Assembly (NCBI GenBank): GCA_963726765.1
Contig: CAVSDH010000009.1
Coordinates: forward strand, 45,140-109,139
Length of the DNA stretch: 64,000 nucleotides
Origin: CAIWHR01 sp963726765
GTDB lineage: Bacteria; Pseudomonadota; Gammaproteobacteria; Burkholderiales; Casimicrobiaceae
Reading direction: 5' to 3'
Shown here: positions 54,574 through 64,000 of the stretch, piece by piece
Numbering within the stretch: the first letter of the stretch is position 1
How the letters are laid out: every line of letters starts with the position of its first letter
Program-made: the position numbers and the translations under genes
Notes under the pieces: model-generated
The model's input: only the letters and a program-made list of their open reading frames with translations
What the model was told of the DNA's origin: nothing
The model's database searches: none

Positions 54574-55755
54574 GTGAACATCGTCCCCGAGATCGCCGCG
54601 CTCGTCACCGAAATGCGCGACTGGCGCCATCGCCTCCACACCCACCCCGAGACGGCCTTCGAGGAAACCGCAACCAGCGCGTTCGTCGCCGAAAAGCTGC
54701 GCAGCTTCGGGCTCGACGTGCATGCCGGGCTCGCGGGAACCGGCGTCGTCGGCGTGCTGCGCAACGGCCATCAGGGCGGGGCCATCGGCCTGCGCGCAGA
54801 CCTCGACGCGCTTCCCATCCACGAAACCTCCGGCGTACCGCACGCGTCGCAGGTGCCGGGAAGGATGCACGCCTGCGGCCACGACGGCCACACGACGATG
54901 CTGCTGGGCGCGGCCCGCGCGATGGCGCAGCGGCGCAATTTCGACGGCACCGCTTACTTCATCTTTCAGCCCGCCGAGGAGAATGAGGGCGGCGGACGCG
55001 TGATGGTCGAGCAGGGACTGTTCGAACGCTTTCCGATGCGGGCGGTGTACGGCATGCACAACTGGCCGGCGTTGCCGACCGGCACCTTCGGCGTGCGGGC
55101 GGGCCCGCTGATGGGCGCGTTCGACATCTTCGAGATCGTGGCGACCGGCAAGGGCGCGCATGCGGCGATGGCGTACCAGGGCAAGGATCCGATGCTGTTC
55201 GCCGCTCACGCCATCAACGCGCTGCAGACGATCGTGTCGCGCAATCTTCATCCGCTGGACGCCGGCGTGGTCAGCGTCACGCAGGTGCACGCGGGCGACA
55301 CGTGGAACGTGATCCCCGACGACATCGTGCTTCGCGGCACCGTGCGCTCGTTCAAGCAGGACGTGCAGGATACGATCGAGCGCCGGATGAGGACGATCGT
55401 CGATGGTATCGCAGCCATGTTCGAGATGAGCGTGACGCTGCGCTACGAGCGCCGCTACCCGGCGACCGTCAACAGCGCGCAGGAAACGCAGCACGCCATC
55501 GCCGCGGCCACCGCGGTGGTCGGCGCAGAGCAGGTCGACACCGATCCGACGCCGAACATGGCGAGCGAGGACTTCGCGTTCATGCTGCAGGCAAAACCCG
55601 GCTGCTACCTGTGGCTCGGCGCGGGTCGCGACGAGGGTACCGTCGGACTGCACAACCCGCGCTACGACTTCAACGACGACGTGCTCGCGATCGGCGCGAG
55701 CTACTGGGTGACGCTCGCCGAGCAGCGACTCCCTCGGGCACGCGACGCCGGATAG
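54574..55755 (+). CDS. M20-family amidohydrolase (peptidase / hippurate-hydrolase type)
   Basis: This 393-residue cytoplasmic enzyme is a metal-dependent amidohydrolase of the M20D type, which cleaves N-acyl amino acids or small amides. The start is a GTG (VNIVPEIAALVTEMRDWRHR) 7 bases after GGAG; the frame is open far upstream but only as antisense over glpD. Metal-site motifs are HACGHDGHTTMLLGAARAM and FQPAEENEGGGRVMVEQG, and TPNMASEDFAFMLQAKPGCY lies near the end. These match the family. The substrate is not known. Confidence 0.9.
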   Translation: MNIVPEIAALVTEMRDWRHRLHTHPETAFEETATSAFVAEKLRSFGLDVHAGLAGTGVVGVLRNGHQGGAIGLRADLDALPIHETSGVPHASQVPGRMHACGHDGHTTMLLGAARAMAQRRNFDGTAYFIFQPAEENEGGGRVMVEQGLFERFPMRAVYGMHNWPALPTGTFGVRAGPLMGAFDIFEIVATGKGAHAAMAYQGKDPMLFAAHAINALQTIVSRNLHPLDAGVVSVTQVHAGDTWNVIPDDIVLRGTVRSFKQDVQDTIERRMRTIVDGIAAMFEMSVTLRYERRYPATVNSAQETQHAIAAATAVVGAEQVDTDPTPNMASEDFAFMLQAKPGCYLWLGAGRDEGTVGLHNPRYDFNDDVLAIGASYWVTLAEQRLPRARDAG

Positions 55756-55810
55756 ACTGAAACAATCGCGCTGTCGTTCGACTTCGCCCGCGCTCCGCCC
55801 GTCCTGCGCG

Positions 55811-57196
55811 CTACGCGATCGACGTGCGGTTTTTCCGCGCATGCGCAACGAGCTTCAGGACTGCCGTCGACGACAGCCGTGTCCGCACGCTGTCGGCGCG
55901 CGACGTCAGGACGATGGGTACGCGGGTTCCGCAGACGACTCCCGCCGAATCGGCCCCCGCGAGGTACTGCAATTGCTTCACCATCATGTTGCCGGCTTCG
56001 AGGTCGGGCACGAGGAGAATATCGGCAAGGCCGGCAACGGGCGAGTCGATGCTCTTCGTGCGCGCGGCTTCGATCGAGATGGCGTTGTCGAACGCGAGCG
56101 GCCCGTCGAGCACGCCCCCCGTGATCTGCCCGCGTTGGGCCATCTTGCACAGCGCTGCAGCGTCGAGCGTGCTGGGTATTTTCGGGTTGACCGTCTCGAC
56201 GGCGGAGAGGATCGCGACCTTCGGAATCGCGATGCCAAGAATCTGCGCCAGGTCGATGGCGTTCTGGCAGATGTCGACCTTGTCCTCGAGCGCGGGGAAG
56301 AGATTGATCGCGGCATCGGTCACGAGCAGCAGACGCGGATACGCGGGCACGTCCAGCACGAAGACGTGGGAGATGCGGCGCGCCGTGCGCAGGCCGGTGG
56401 CGGAGGGCACGACGGCACTCATCAGCTCGTCCGTGTGAAGGCTTCCTTTCATCAGCGCGTCGACGCGGCCGAGGCGCGCAAGCTCCACTGCCTTTTCCGC
56501 CGCGGCGTGACTGTGCTCGACCGACACGATTTCAAAGGGCGACAGGTCGATGCTCACGGCGTGCGCGACCGCGCGGATCTTCGCTTCGGGACCGACCAGC
56601 ACCGGAACGATGAGCCCTCGCCTGCCTGCCTCGACCGCGCCGGCGAGCGAATCGGGGTCGCAGGGATGCACGACCGCGCAGGCAACCGGCACCAGTCCCT
56701 CGCAACGCTTGAACAGGCGCGCGAACGCGTCATTGCGCCGAAGAATCACTTCCGGTGTCGCGACGTCGGCATAACTGATGCGCGTCGTGGGCGCCCGCAC
56801 GCTCGCAACGCCTTCGGCGAGCACGGCGCCGTCCTGGTTGGTGCAGCGACAATCGAAATCGATCGTGTGATCCTCGCGGCGCCGCGTCTTGGCCGTCACC
56901 GTTGCAGTCAGCGTGTCGCCGACGCGGCAGACACTGCCGTAGCGGAAATGCGATGCCACGATCGCGCTGCCCGGTCCGGGAAGGCGTCGGTTGAGCAGAC
57001 CGGCCACCATTGCAATTGCCGCCGCGCCCTGCGCCGATACAGGATCGCCGGTGGCGCCTCCGTCGACGTGAAAGCCTTCGACGTCCCCCGCTGCGAGCGC
57101 CAGCGCCTCGACATCGGCGGAAGTCAGCGTGCGCGCGACGGTTGCCGTCGTGCCCACCGCGATTTCGTCAAACGTCCGGTTCGTGAAGTCGCGCAT
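55811..57196 (-). CDS. Bifunctional MaoC hotdog / phosphate acetyl-butyryltransferase protein
   Basis: The 461-residue protein fuses a MaoC-like hotdog domain (1-150, with GDPVSAQGAAAIAMVAGLLN and SIVASHFRYGSVCRVGDTLT-type core) to a phosphotransacetylase / phosphotransbutyrylase domain (about 170-461, with GLIVPVLVGPEAKIRA, LVTDAAINLFPALEDKVDIC and GPLAFDNAISIEAARTKSID). The pair is annotated in many proteobacteria as a bifunctional enoyl-CoA hydratase / phosphate acetyltransferase. It may release acyl-phosphate from acyl-CoA, often with an acetate kinase, which is not present here. It follows atpC by 83 bases and might be read from the atp transcript. Confidence 0.88.
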   Translation of the reverse strand: MRDFTNRTFDEIAVGTTATVARTLTSADVEALALAAGDVEGFHVDGGATGDPVSAQGAAAIAMVAGLLNRRLPGPGSAIVASHFRYGSVCRVGDTLTATVTAKTRRREDHTIDFDCRCTNQDGAVLAEGVASVRAPTTRISYADVATPEVILRRNDAFARLFKRCEGLVPVACAVVHPCDPDSLAGAVEAGRRGLIVPVLVGPEAKIRAVAHAVSIDLSPFEIVSVEHSHAAAEKAVELARLGRVDALMKGSLHTDELMSAVVPSATGLRTARRISHVFVLDVPAYPRLLLVTDAAINLFPALEDKVDICQNAIDLAQILGIAIPKVAILSAVETVNPKIPSTLDAAALCKMAQRGQITGGVLDGPLAFDNAISIEAARTKSIDSPVAGLADILLVPDLEAGNMMVKQLQYLAGADSAGVVCGTRVPIVLTSRADSVRTRLSSTAVLKLVAHARKNRTSIA

Positions 57197-57279
57197 ATCG
57201 AATGGCCGGACGTCGACGCGTCGCCCGATTACGCGGCGGCGGCCGCAGCCGCCTTTCGGTGCAGCGCCCCGACGCCCGG

Positions 57280-57705
57280 TCAGGCGCGGTGACGCAGCTT
57301 GCGAATCGCCTCGAGCTGGGCAACCGCGATGGCAAGCTCGGCCTCCGCGGTCGCGATCTCCTCGCGCGAGGTCTTGTTCTGCATCGCTTGCTCGCGCCGC
57401 CTTTCTCGCTTCGGTTGCCGCTGACCTCGTCCAGGTCCTTTGCGCGGATCGCGGTGTCGGCGAGCACCGTGACGAGATGCGGTTGCACCTCGAGGAAGCC
57501 GCCGTGCACGAAAACGAGCTCGTCCTCGTCCTGACCCGGCACCTTGATCCGGACCGCGCCAGGCCTGATCTGCGTGAGCAACGGGGTGTGGCGCGGATAG
57601 ATGCCGAGTTCCCCGGCGACGCCCGGGCAGGACGACGAATTCGGCCTCGCCGGAGAAGATTTGCTCTTCGGCGCTGACGACGTCGACGTGGATCGTGTTG
57701 GCCAT
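57280..57705 (-). CDS. atpC: ATP synthase epsilon subunit (at least two suspected frameshifts)
   Basis: The epsilon subunit of the F1 stalk begins MANTIHVDVVSAEEQIFSGE. Near 57620 the frame changes and continues AGELGIYPRHTPLLTQIRPG, GGFLEVQPHLVTVLADTAIR. Around 57395-57415 it shifts again, probably twice, and ends NKTSREEIATAEAELAIAVA. All parts of a normal epsilon protein of about 140 residues are in order. Because an ATP synthase subunit cannot plausibly be lost here while the rest of the operon is intact, these are best read as sequence errors. It is the last gene of the atp operon. Confidence 0.9.
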   Translation of the reverse strand: MANTIHVDVVSAEEQIFSGEAEFVVLPGRRRGTRHLSAPHPVAHADQAWRGPDQGAGSGRGRARFRARRLPRGATASRHGARRHRDPRKGPGRGQRQPKRERRREQAMQNKTSREEIATAEAELAIAVAQLEAIRKLRHRA

Positions 57706-57742
57706 GGCTTTTTCGTCCGCTGTGTTTCGGGCGCGTCCTCGC

Positions 57743-59143
<1,401 letters not shown>

Positions 59144-59181
59144 ATTCGCATCCCCGAGTTGCGTTGCTTAGAATCTTGCGG

Positions 59182-60075
59182 CTAGATCGCCGCCGCCCCG
59201 CCGACGATCTCGGCCAGTTCCTTGGTGATCGCGGCCTGGCGGGTCTTGTTGTGGATGAGCTGCAATTCGTCGATGATCGTGCTGGCGTTGTCGGACGCCG
59301 CCCGCATCGCGACCATCCGCGCCGACTGCTCGGAGGCCATGTTCTCGTTGACCATCTGGAAGATCAGCGCTTCCGCATAGCGGAGGAGCATGGCGTTGAG
59401 AAGTTCCTTGGCGTCCGGCTCGTAGATGTAGTCCCACGACCCTTCCGCCACCTCCGACTTCCGGATCTCGCCGGTGCCGGGTGTGCGGAACTGCTCGGGG
59501 ATCGGCAGCATGTGTCCGTGCCGGGCTTCCTGCTTCATCGTGTTTATGAACGTCGTGAAGAACACGTCGACCTGGTCGAGCTCGCCCGCCATGTACTTGT
59601 CGAGCAGCAGCTTGACCGGACCGACGAGCCGGTCGAGATGCGGCCGATCACCGAGCTGCACCGCGTGCGACACCACGTTGGCGCGCAGGCGGCTGAGAAA
59701 GCCAAGCCCCCTGCCGCCGATTGCGCAATAGTCGACCTCAAGCCCCTTCCCCCGCCACTCCTTGTGCGCATTCAGTACCAGCCGGAGGATGTTGGTGTTG
59801 AGACCGCCGCACAGTCCCTTGTCTGTGGTCACGACGATGGCGCCGACGCGCTTCACCGTTTCGTGTTTCGCGAGGAACGGATGCTTGTATTCGGTGTTCG
59901 CCTTGGCGATGTGCATCGCAATCTGCAGCGCGCGCTCGACGTACGGCCGCGACGCGCGCATCCGGTCCTGTGCCTTCTTCATCTTCGAGGCCGAGACCAT
60001 CTCCATCGCCTTGGTGATCTTGCGCGTGCTCTGCACGCTCTTGATCTTGTTTCGTATTTCCTTGGACCCTGCCAT
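59182..60075 (-). CDS. atpG: ATP synthase F1 subunit gamma
   Basis: The 297-residue central stalk subunit begins MAGSKEIRNKIKSVQSTRKI and has the conserved C-terminal helix ending TRQAAITKELAEIVGGAAAI. Both terminal helices form the rotor axle inside the alpha3beta3 ring. The middle Rossmann-like domain shows VVTTDKGLCGGLNTNILRLV. The length is normal and the frame intact. Confidence 0.97.
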   Translation of the reverse strand: MAGSKEIRNKIKSVQSTRKITKAMEMVSASKMKKAQDRMRASRPYVERALQIAMHIAKANTEYKHPFLAKHETVKRVGAIVVTTDKGLCGGLNTNILRLVLNAHKEWRGKGLEVDYCAIGGRGLGFLSRLRANVVSHAVQLGDRPHLDRLVGPVKLLLDKYMAGELDQVDVFFTTFINTMKQEARHGHMLPIPEQFRTPGTGEIRKSEVAEGSWDYIYEPDAKELLNAMLLRYAEALIFQMVNENMASEQSARMVAMRAASDNASTIIDELQLIHNKTRQAAITKELAEIVGGAAAI

Positions 60076-60142
60076 CGTTCGCCCTTATCGCAGGTCGCGG
60101 CAACGCTGCTGCGCGCCTCGTGCCTTTGGCTTCCTCATTCGG

Positions 60143-61684
<1,542 letters not shown>

Positions 61685-61737
61685 GGTGTCCTCGCATCAA
61701 CCGGCGACGTCTGCCGCCGGCCTCACGTAGTGTGAAT

Positions 61738-62274
61738 TCAGGCCCGCAACTGACTCGCCATCGCCTGCAACTGCGCCTGCACGGAAGCGTCGATCACCGT
61801 GTCGCCCACGGTGATCCGCGCGCCGCCGACGAGCCCCGGGTCGACTTTGACCGTCGCTTCGATCTTTTTGCCGAAGCGCTTTTCGAGCGCTTCCACAAGT
61901 TCCGCGAACTGTGCGTCGGTCAGCGGAAACGCGCTATCGATGCGCGCCGTGGCAACGCCTTCCGTGTCGTTCTTGAAGTCGTCGAACAGCGCCGCAATCT
62001 GCGGCAGCACGGCAACGCGATCGGCCTCGACCAGCACCCGAACGAAGCGACGACCCACTGCGTCCAGCTTGTCGCCGCAGACGGACAGGATCAGCGATTC
62101 CTTGTCGCCGGCCGTGAGCTTCGGGTTGTCGAGCGCCTGCGCCATCGCGGGGTCGGCTACCACCGCGCTTGCATAGCGCAGCATCGACGACCAGACCGGC
62201 AACGCGTTCGACGTCCGGGCGAGCTCGAATGCGGCTTCCGCGTACGGCCGGGCGATCGTGGTCAATTCCGCCAT
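61738..62274 (-). CDS. atpH: ATP synthase F1 subunit delta
   Basis: The 178-residue delta subunit links the F1 head to the b-subunit stalk. It begins MAELTTIARPYAEAAFELAR, the standard helical opening, and ends GDTVIDASVQAQLQAMASQL after the conserved GLVGGARITVGD region. It lies 53 bases before atpA and 11 bases after atpF. Confidence 0.96.
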   Translation of the reverse strand: MAELTTIARPYAEAAFELARTSNALPVWSSMLRYASAVVADPAMAQALDNPKLTAGDKESLILSVCGDKLDAVGRRFVRVLVEADRVAVLPQIAALFDDFKNDTEGVATARIDSAFPLTDAQFAELVEALEKRFGKKIEATVKVDPGLVGGARITVGDTVIDASVQAQLQAMASQLRA

Positions 62275-62285
62275 CGCGTTTCTGC

Positions 62286-62756
62286 CTACAGCTCGCGCCG
62301 GATCGACGCCAGCAGGTCCGCGTGGGCTTTCGCGTCGACTTCGCGTTTCAGGATCTTTGCAGCGCCCGCGACGGCGAGATCCGCCACCGCATCGCGAAGC
62401 GATTCCTTCGCGCGGGCGAGTTCCTGGGCGATCTCGGCCTTAGCCGCGACGAGGATCCGGTCCGCCTCGGCCTTCGCCTCGGCCTTCGCGGCATCGACCG
62501 TTTCGCTCTTCAGCTTCTCGCCTTGCGCGATGATCTCGGAGCTGCGGCCCTTCGCCTCGGCCACCATGTCCGCGATGCGCTTCTCGGCGCTCGCGAGGCT
62601 CTGCCGGCCTTCCTCGCCGGCGGCAATGCCGTCCGCGATCTGCTTCTGCCGCGTGTCGATCGCCCTCATGAGCGGCGGCCAGACGAATTTCGCCGTGAAC
62701 AGGATGAACGCGAAGAACGCGATCGCCTGCATGAAGAGTGTGAAATTGATGTTCAT
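62286..62756 (-). CDS. atpF: ATP synthase F0 subunit b
   Basis: The 156-residue peripheral stalk subunit has one N-terminal membrane helix (INFTLFMQAIAFFAFILFTA) and then a long charged, alanine-rich coiled coil to the C-terminus, which reaches the delta subunit. It works as a homodimer. It starts MNINFTLF with GGCAGC-type sequence upstream and is normal in length for the family. Confidence 0.96.
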   Translation of the reverse strand: MNINFTLFMQAIAFFAFILFTAKFVWPPLMRAIDTRQKQIADGIAAGEEGRQSLASAEKRIADMVAEAKGRSSEIIAQGEKLKSETVDAAKAEAKAEADRILVAAKAEIAQELARAKESLRDAVADLAVAGAAKILKREVDAKAHADLLASIRREL

Positions 62757-62792
62757 TGCTGCCTCTCGGCAAGGTGGGTCCCGGCGGCGGTC

Positions 62793-63068
62793 CTACTTGA
62801 GCGCGCCGAGAAGCGGATTCGCCACGGCAAACCACAGCGCGAGGCCGACGCCGATGATGAACGACGCATCGATCAGGCCGAGCAGCAGGAACACCTTCGC
62901 CTGCAGTTGCGGCATCAACTCGGGCTGCCGCGCGGCGCCTTCGAGGAAGCGCGAGCACATGATGCCGACGCCTACGCAGGCGCCGAGCGCGCCGAGGCCG
63001 ATGATAAGGCCGATGCCGACGCCCGAGTACGCCTGGACCAGCGCGATCAGTTGCAGTTTGGGATCCAT
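62793..63068 (-). CDS. atpE: ATP synthase F0 subunit c
   Basis: The 91-residue proteolipid begins MDPKLQLIALVQAYSGVGIG and has two membrane helices separated by the polar loop ARQPELMPQL. The ion-carrying acid is Asp in LLGLIDASFIIGVGL at residue 67. The residues around it do not match the sodium-binding pattern, so a proton-driven ring is likely. The frame is open far upstream as antisense-like noise; the ATG at 63068 is the family start. Confidence 0.96.
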   Translation of the reverse strand: MDPKLQLIALVQAYSGVGIGLIIGLGALGACVGVGIMCSRFLEGAARQPELMPQLQAKVFLLLGLIDASFIIGVGLALWFAVANPLLGALK

Positions 63069-63112
63069 GGTGTTTCCTTTCTTGAACGGAGTGGAACGGT
63101 GAGACGAAGCAG

Positions 63113-63937
63113 TCAGTGTTGCTCGTGCGCCATCGAGATGTAGACGATGGTCAGCATCATGAAAATGTAGGCCTGCAGCACGACGATCAGGATGTGGAAG
63201 ATCGACCAGCCGAGGCTCAGGATCGCGCCCATGACGATGCCGGCGACGCCGGTCGCGGCCCACATGCCGAGCAGGATGAAGATGATCTCGCCCGCATACA
63301 TGTTGCCGTAGAGCCGCAGGCTGTGCGACAGCGGCTTCGACACGTACTCGACGATCTGAAAGAGCACGTTGAAGAACACAAGCAGCGGCGACATCCAGAT
63401 CGGCTTCAACCCGAACGGCGCCGAGACGAGCTCGAACAGCCAGCCGCCAAGTCCTTTCATCTTGATGCTGTAATAGATCATCATCGCGAACACGGACAAC
63501 GCAAGCGCGAACGTCGTGTTCACGTCGGCGGTCGGCACGCCGCGCCATTCGTGCTGGTGCAGCACATGCTCGTAGAGCCACGACATGATGTCGACGGGCA
63601 GGAAATCCATCGCATTCATGACGAGCACGAGCACGAACGACGTGAGCGCGATCGGCGCCACGATCTTGCTCTCGCCATGGTAGATGCTCTTCACCTGGTC
63701 GTTGACGAAGACCACGCAGAGTTCCACGAACGCCTGCAGCTTCGACGGCACGCCGGAGGTCGCCTTGCGGGTCACGAACCACAGGAAACCGAATGTGACC
63801 AGACCGAGGAAAAGCGTCGTGATCAGCGTGTCCCAGTGCAGCGTCCAGAAGCCGCCGCCTTCCCGCACCGGCGCCGCGAGGAACGTGAGGTGGTGCTGGA
63901 TGTACTCGGTGGGGTTGAGCGCGGTGCCTTCAGCCAT
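63113..63937 (-). CDS. atpB: ATP synthase F0 subunit a
   Basis: The 274-residue membrane protein forms the proton half-channels. Conserved elements are PVDIMSWLYEHVLHQHEW and the essential arginine in SLRLYGNMYAGEIIFILLGM. The ATG at 63937 is chosen because GAGGAAGCAAGG precedes it and MAEGTALNPTEYIQHHLTFL is the usual beginning; the upstream ATG would add 14 residues. The start overlaps the end of the preceding partial gene. Confidence 0.95.
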   Translation of the reverse strand: MAEGTALNPTEYIQHHLTFLAAPVREGGGFWTLHWDTLITTLFLGLVTFGFLWFVTRKATSGVPSKLQAFVELCVVFVNDQVKSIYHGESKIVAPIALTSFVLVLVMNAMDFLPVDIMSWLYEHVLHQHEWRGVPTADVNTTFALALSVFAMMIYYSIKMKGLGGWLFELVSAPFGLKPIWMSPLLVFFNVLFQIVEYVSKPLSHSLRLYGNMYAGEIIFILLGMWAATGVAGIVMGAILSLGWSIFHILIVVLQAYIFMMLTIVYISMAHEQH

Positions 63938-64000
63938 CGCCTTGCTTCCTCGGTTCCCGTTCGCCCACGAAAAACGCAAGACTGAACACGATCACGGCCA
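63930..64000 (-). CDS. atpI: C-terminal end of ATP synthase subunit I (AtpI-like), partial
   Basis: A frame open to the right edge gives AVIVFSLAFFVGEREPRKQG followed by two residues and a stop that overlaps the atpB ATG by 8 bases. One hydrophobic segment followed by a short charged tail, in the slot directly before atpB, fits the end of AtpI. Only 22 residues are visible, so the call rests mainly on gene order. Confidence 0.55.
   Translation of the reverse strand, partial: AVIVFSLAFFVGEREPRKQGDG

Noticed and set aside
52987..55755. 922-codon plus-strand frame read as one long protein
   Set aside because: Only the part after GTG 54574 is M20-like; the rest is antisense to glpD, which has intact FAD-enzyme motifs.

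Overview
The window is a high-GC chromosomal segment that looks like a betaproteobacterium of the Burkholderiales type. The signs are the gshB / EIIA-Man / HPr order at the left end, a complete atpBEFHAGDC operon at the right end, glmU-glmS nearby, a MaeB-type malic enzyme, a MaoC-phosphotransacetylase fusion, and a TAXI-TRAP transporter. No rRNA, tRNA, CRISPR array or insertion sequence was recognised by eye.

Layout. 1-5.7 kb: HPr (partial), EIIA, glutathione synthetase, a PhnD-like binding protein, a stand-alone molybdenum hydroxylase large subunit and a small phasin-like gene behind palindromic operator-like repeats. 5.9-9.3 kb: a small exported protein, a 119-bp tandem repeat patch and maeB. 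9.4-15 kb: a branched-chain-type ABC transporter (livF, a livM-livG fusion, livH, livK) followed by an extradiol dioxygenase. 15-20.8 kb: class III aminotransferase, TAXI-TRAP receptor and permease, and an Asp/Glu-racemase-like enzyme. 21-32.6 kb: a signalling and probable defence island. It holds a cyclase / NB-ARC-like ATPase / TPR protein, several small orphan genes, and a co-directional trio: SIR2-like-TIR protein, STAND NTPase with a membrane segment and helical repeats, and a TRAFs-binding-like / SLOG-like / class III cyclase protein. 32.6-45 kb: a secreted metzincin-like protease with HAF-type repeats, a TPR protein with a degenerate GGDEF domain, LysR plus EamA exporter, a Ser/Thr kinase with its ECF sigma factor, and a PQ-loop protein. 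45-57 kb: glmS, glmU, an orphan ParA, an APH-type kinase coupled to a divergent enolase, a HAD phosphatase overlapping glpD, an M20 hydrolase and MaoC-PTA. 57-64 kb: the ATP synthase operon.

The most interesting part is 25.9-32.6 kb. A TIR domain with its catalytic-type glutamate is fused to a degenerate SIR2-like domain and lies 7 bp ahead of a STAND sensor ATPase. A protein with a predicted ligand-binding SLOG-like domain and a nucleotidyl cyclase domain follows. This fits an NLR-like, nucleotide-signalling anti-phage module, but that function is inferred and no exact known system was recognised.

Sequence-quality warning. At least nine genes, including the normally essential glmS and atpC, carry single-base frameshifts while protein similarity continues in the next frame. 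This is the pattern of uncorrected indel errors, so the broken genes are annotated as full-length loci with suspected frameshifts rather than as decayed pseudogenes.
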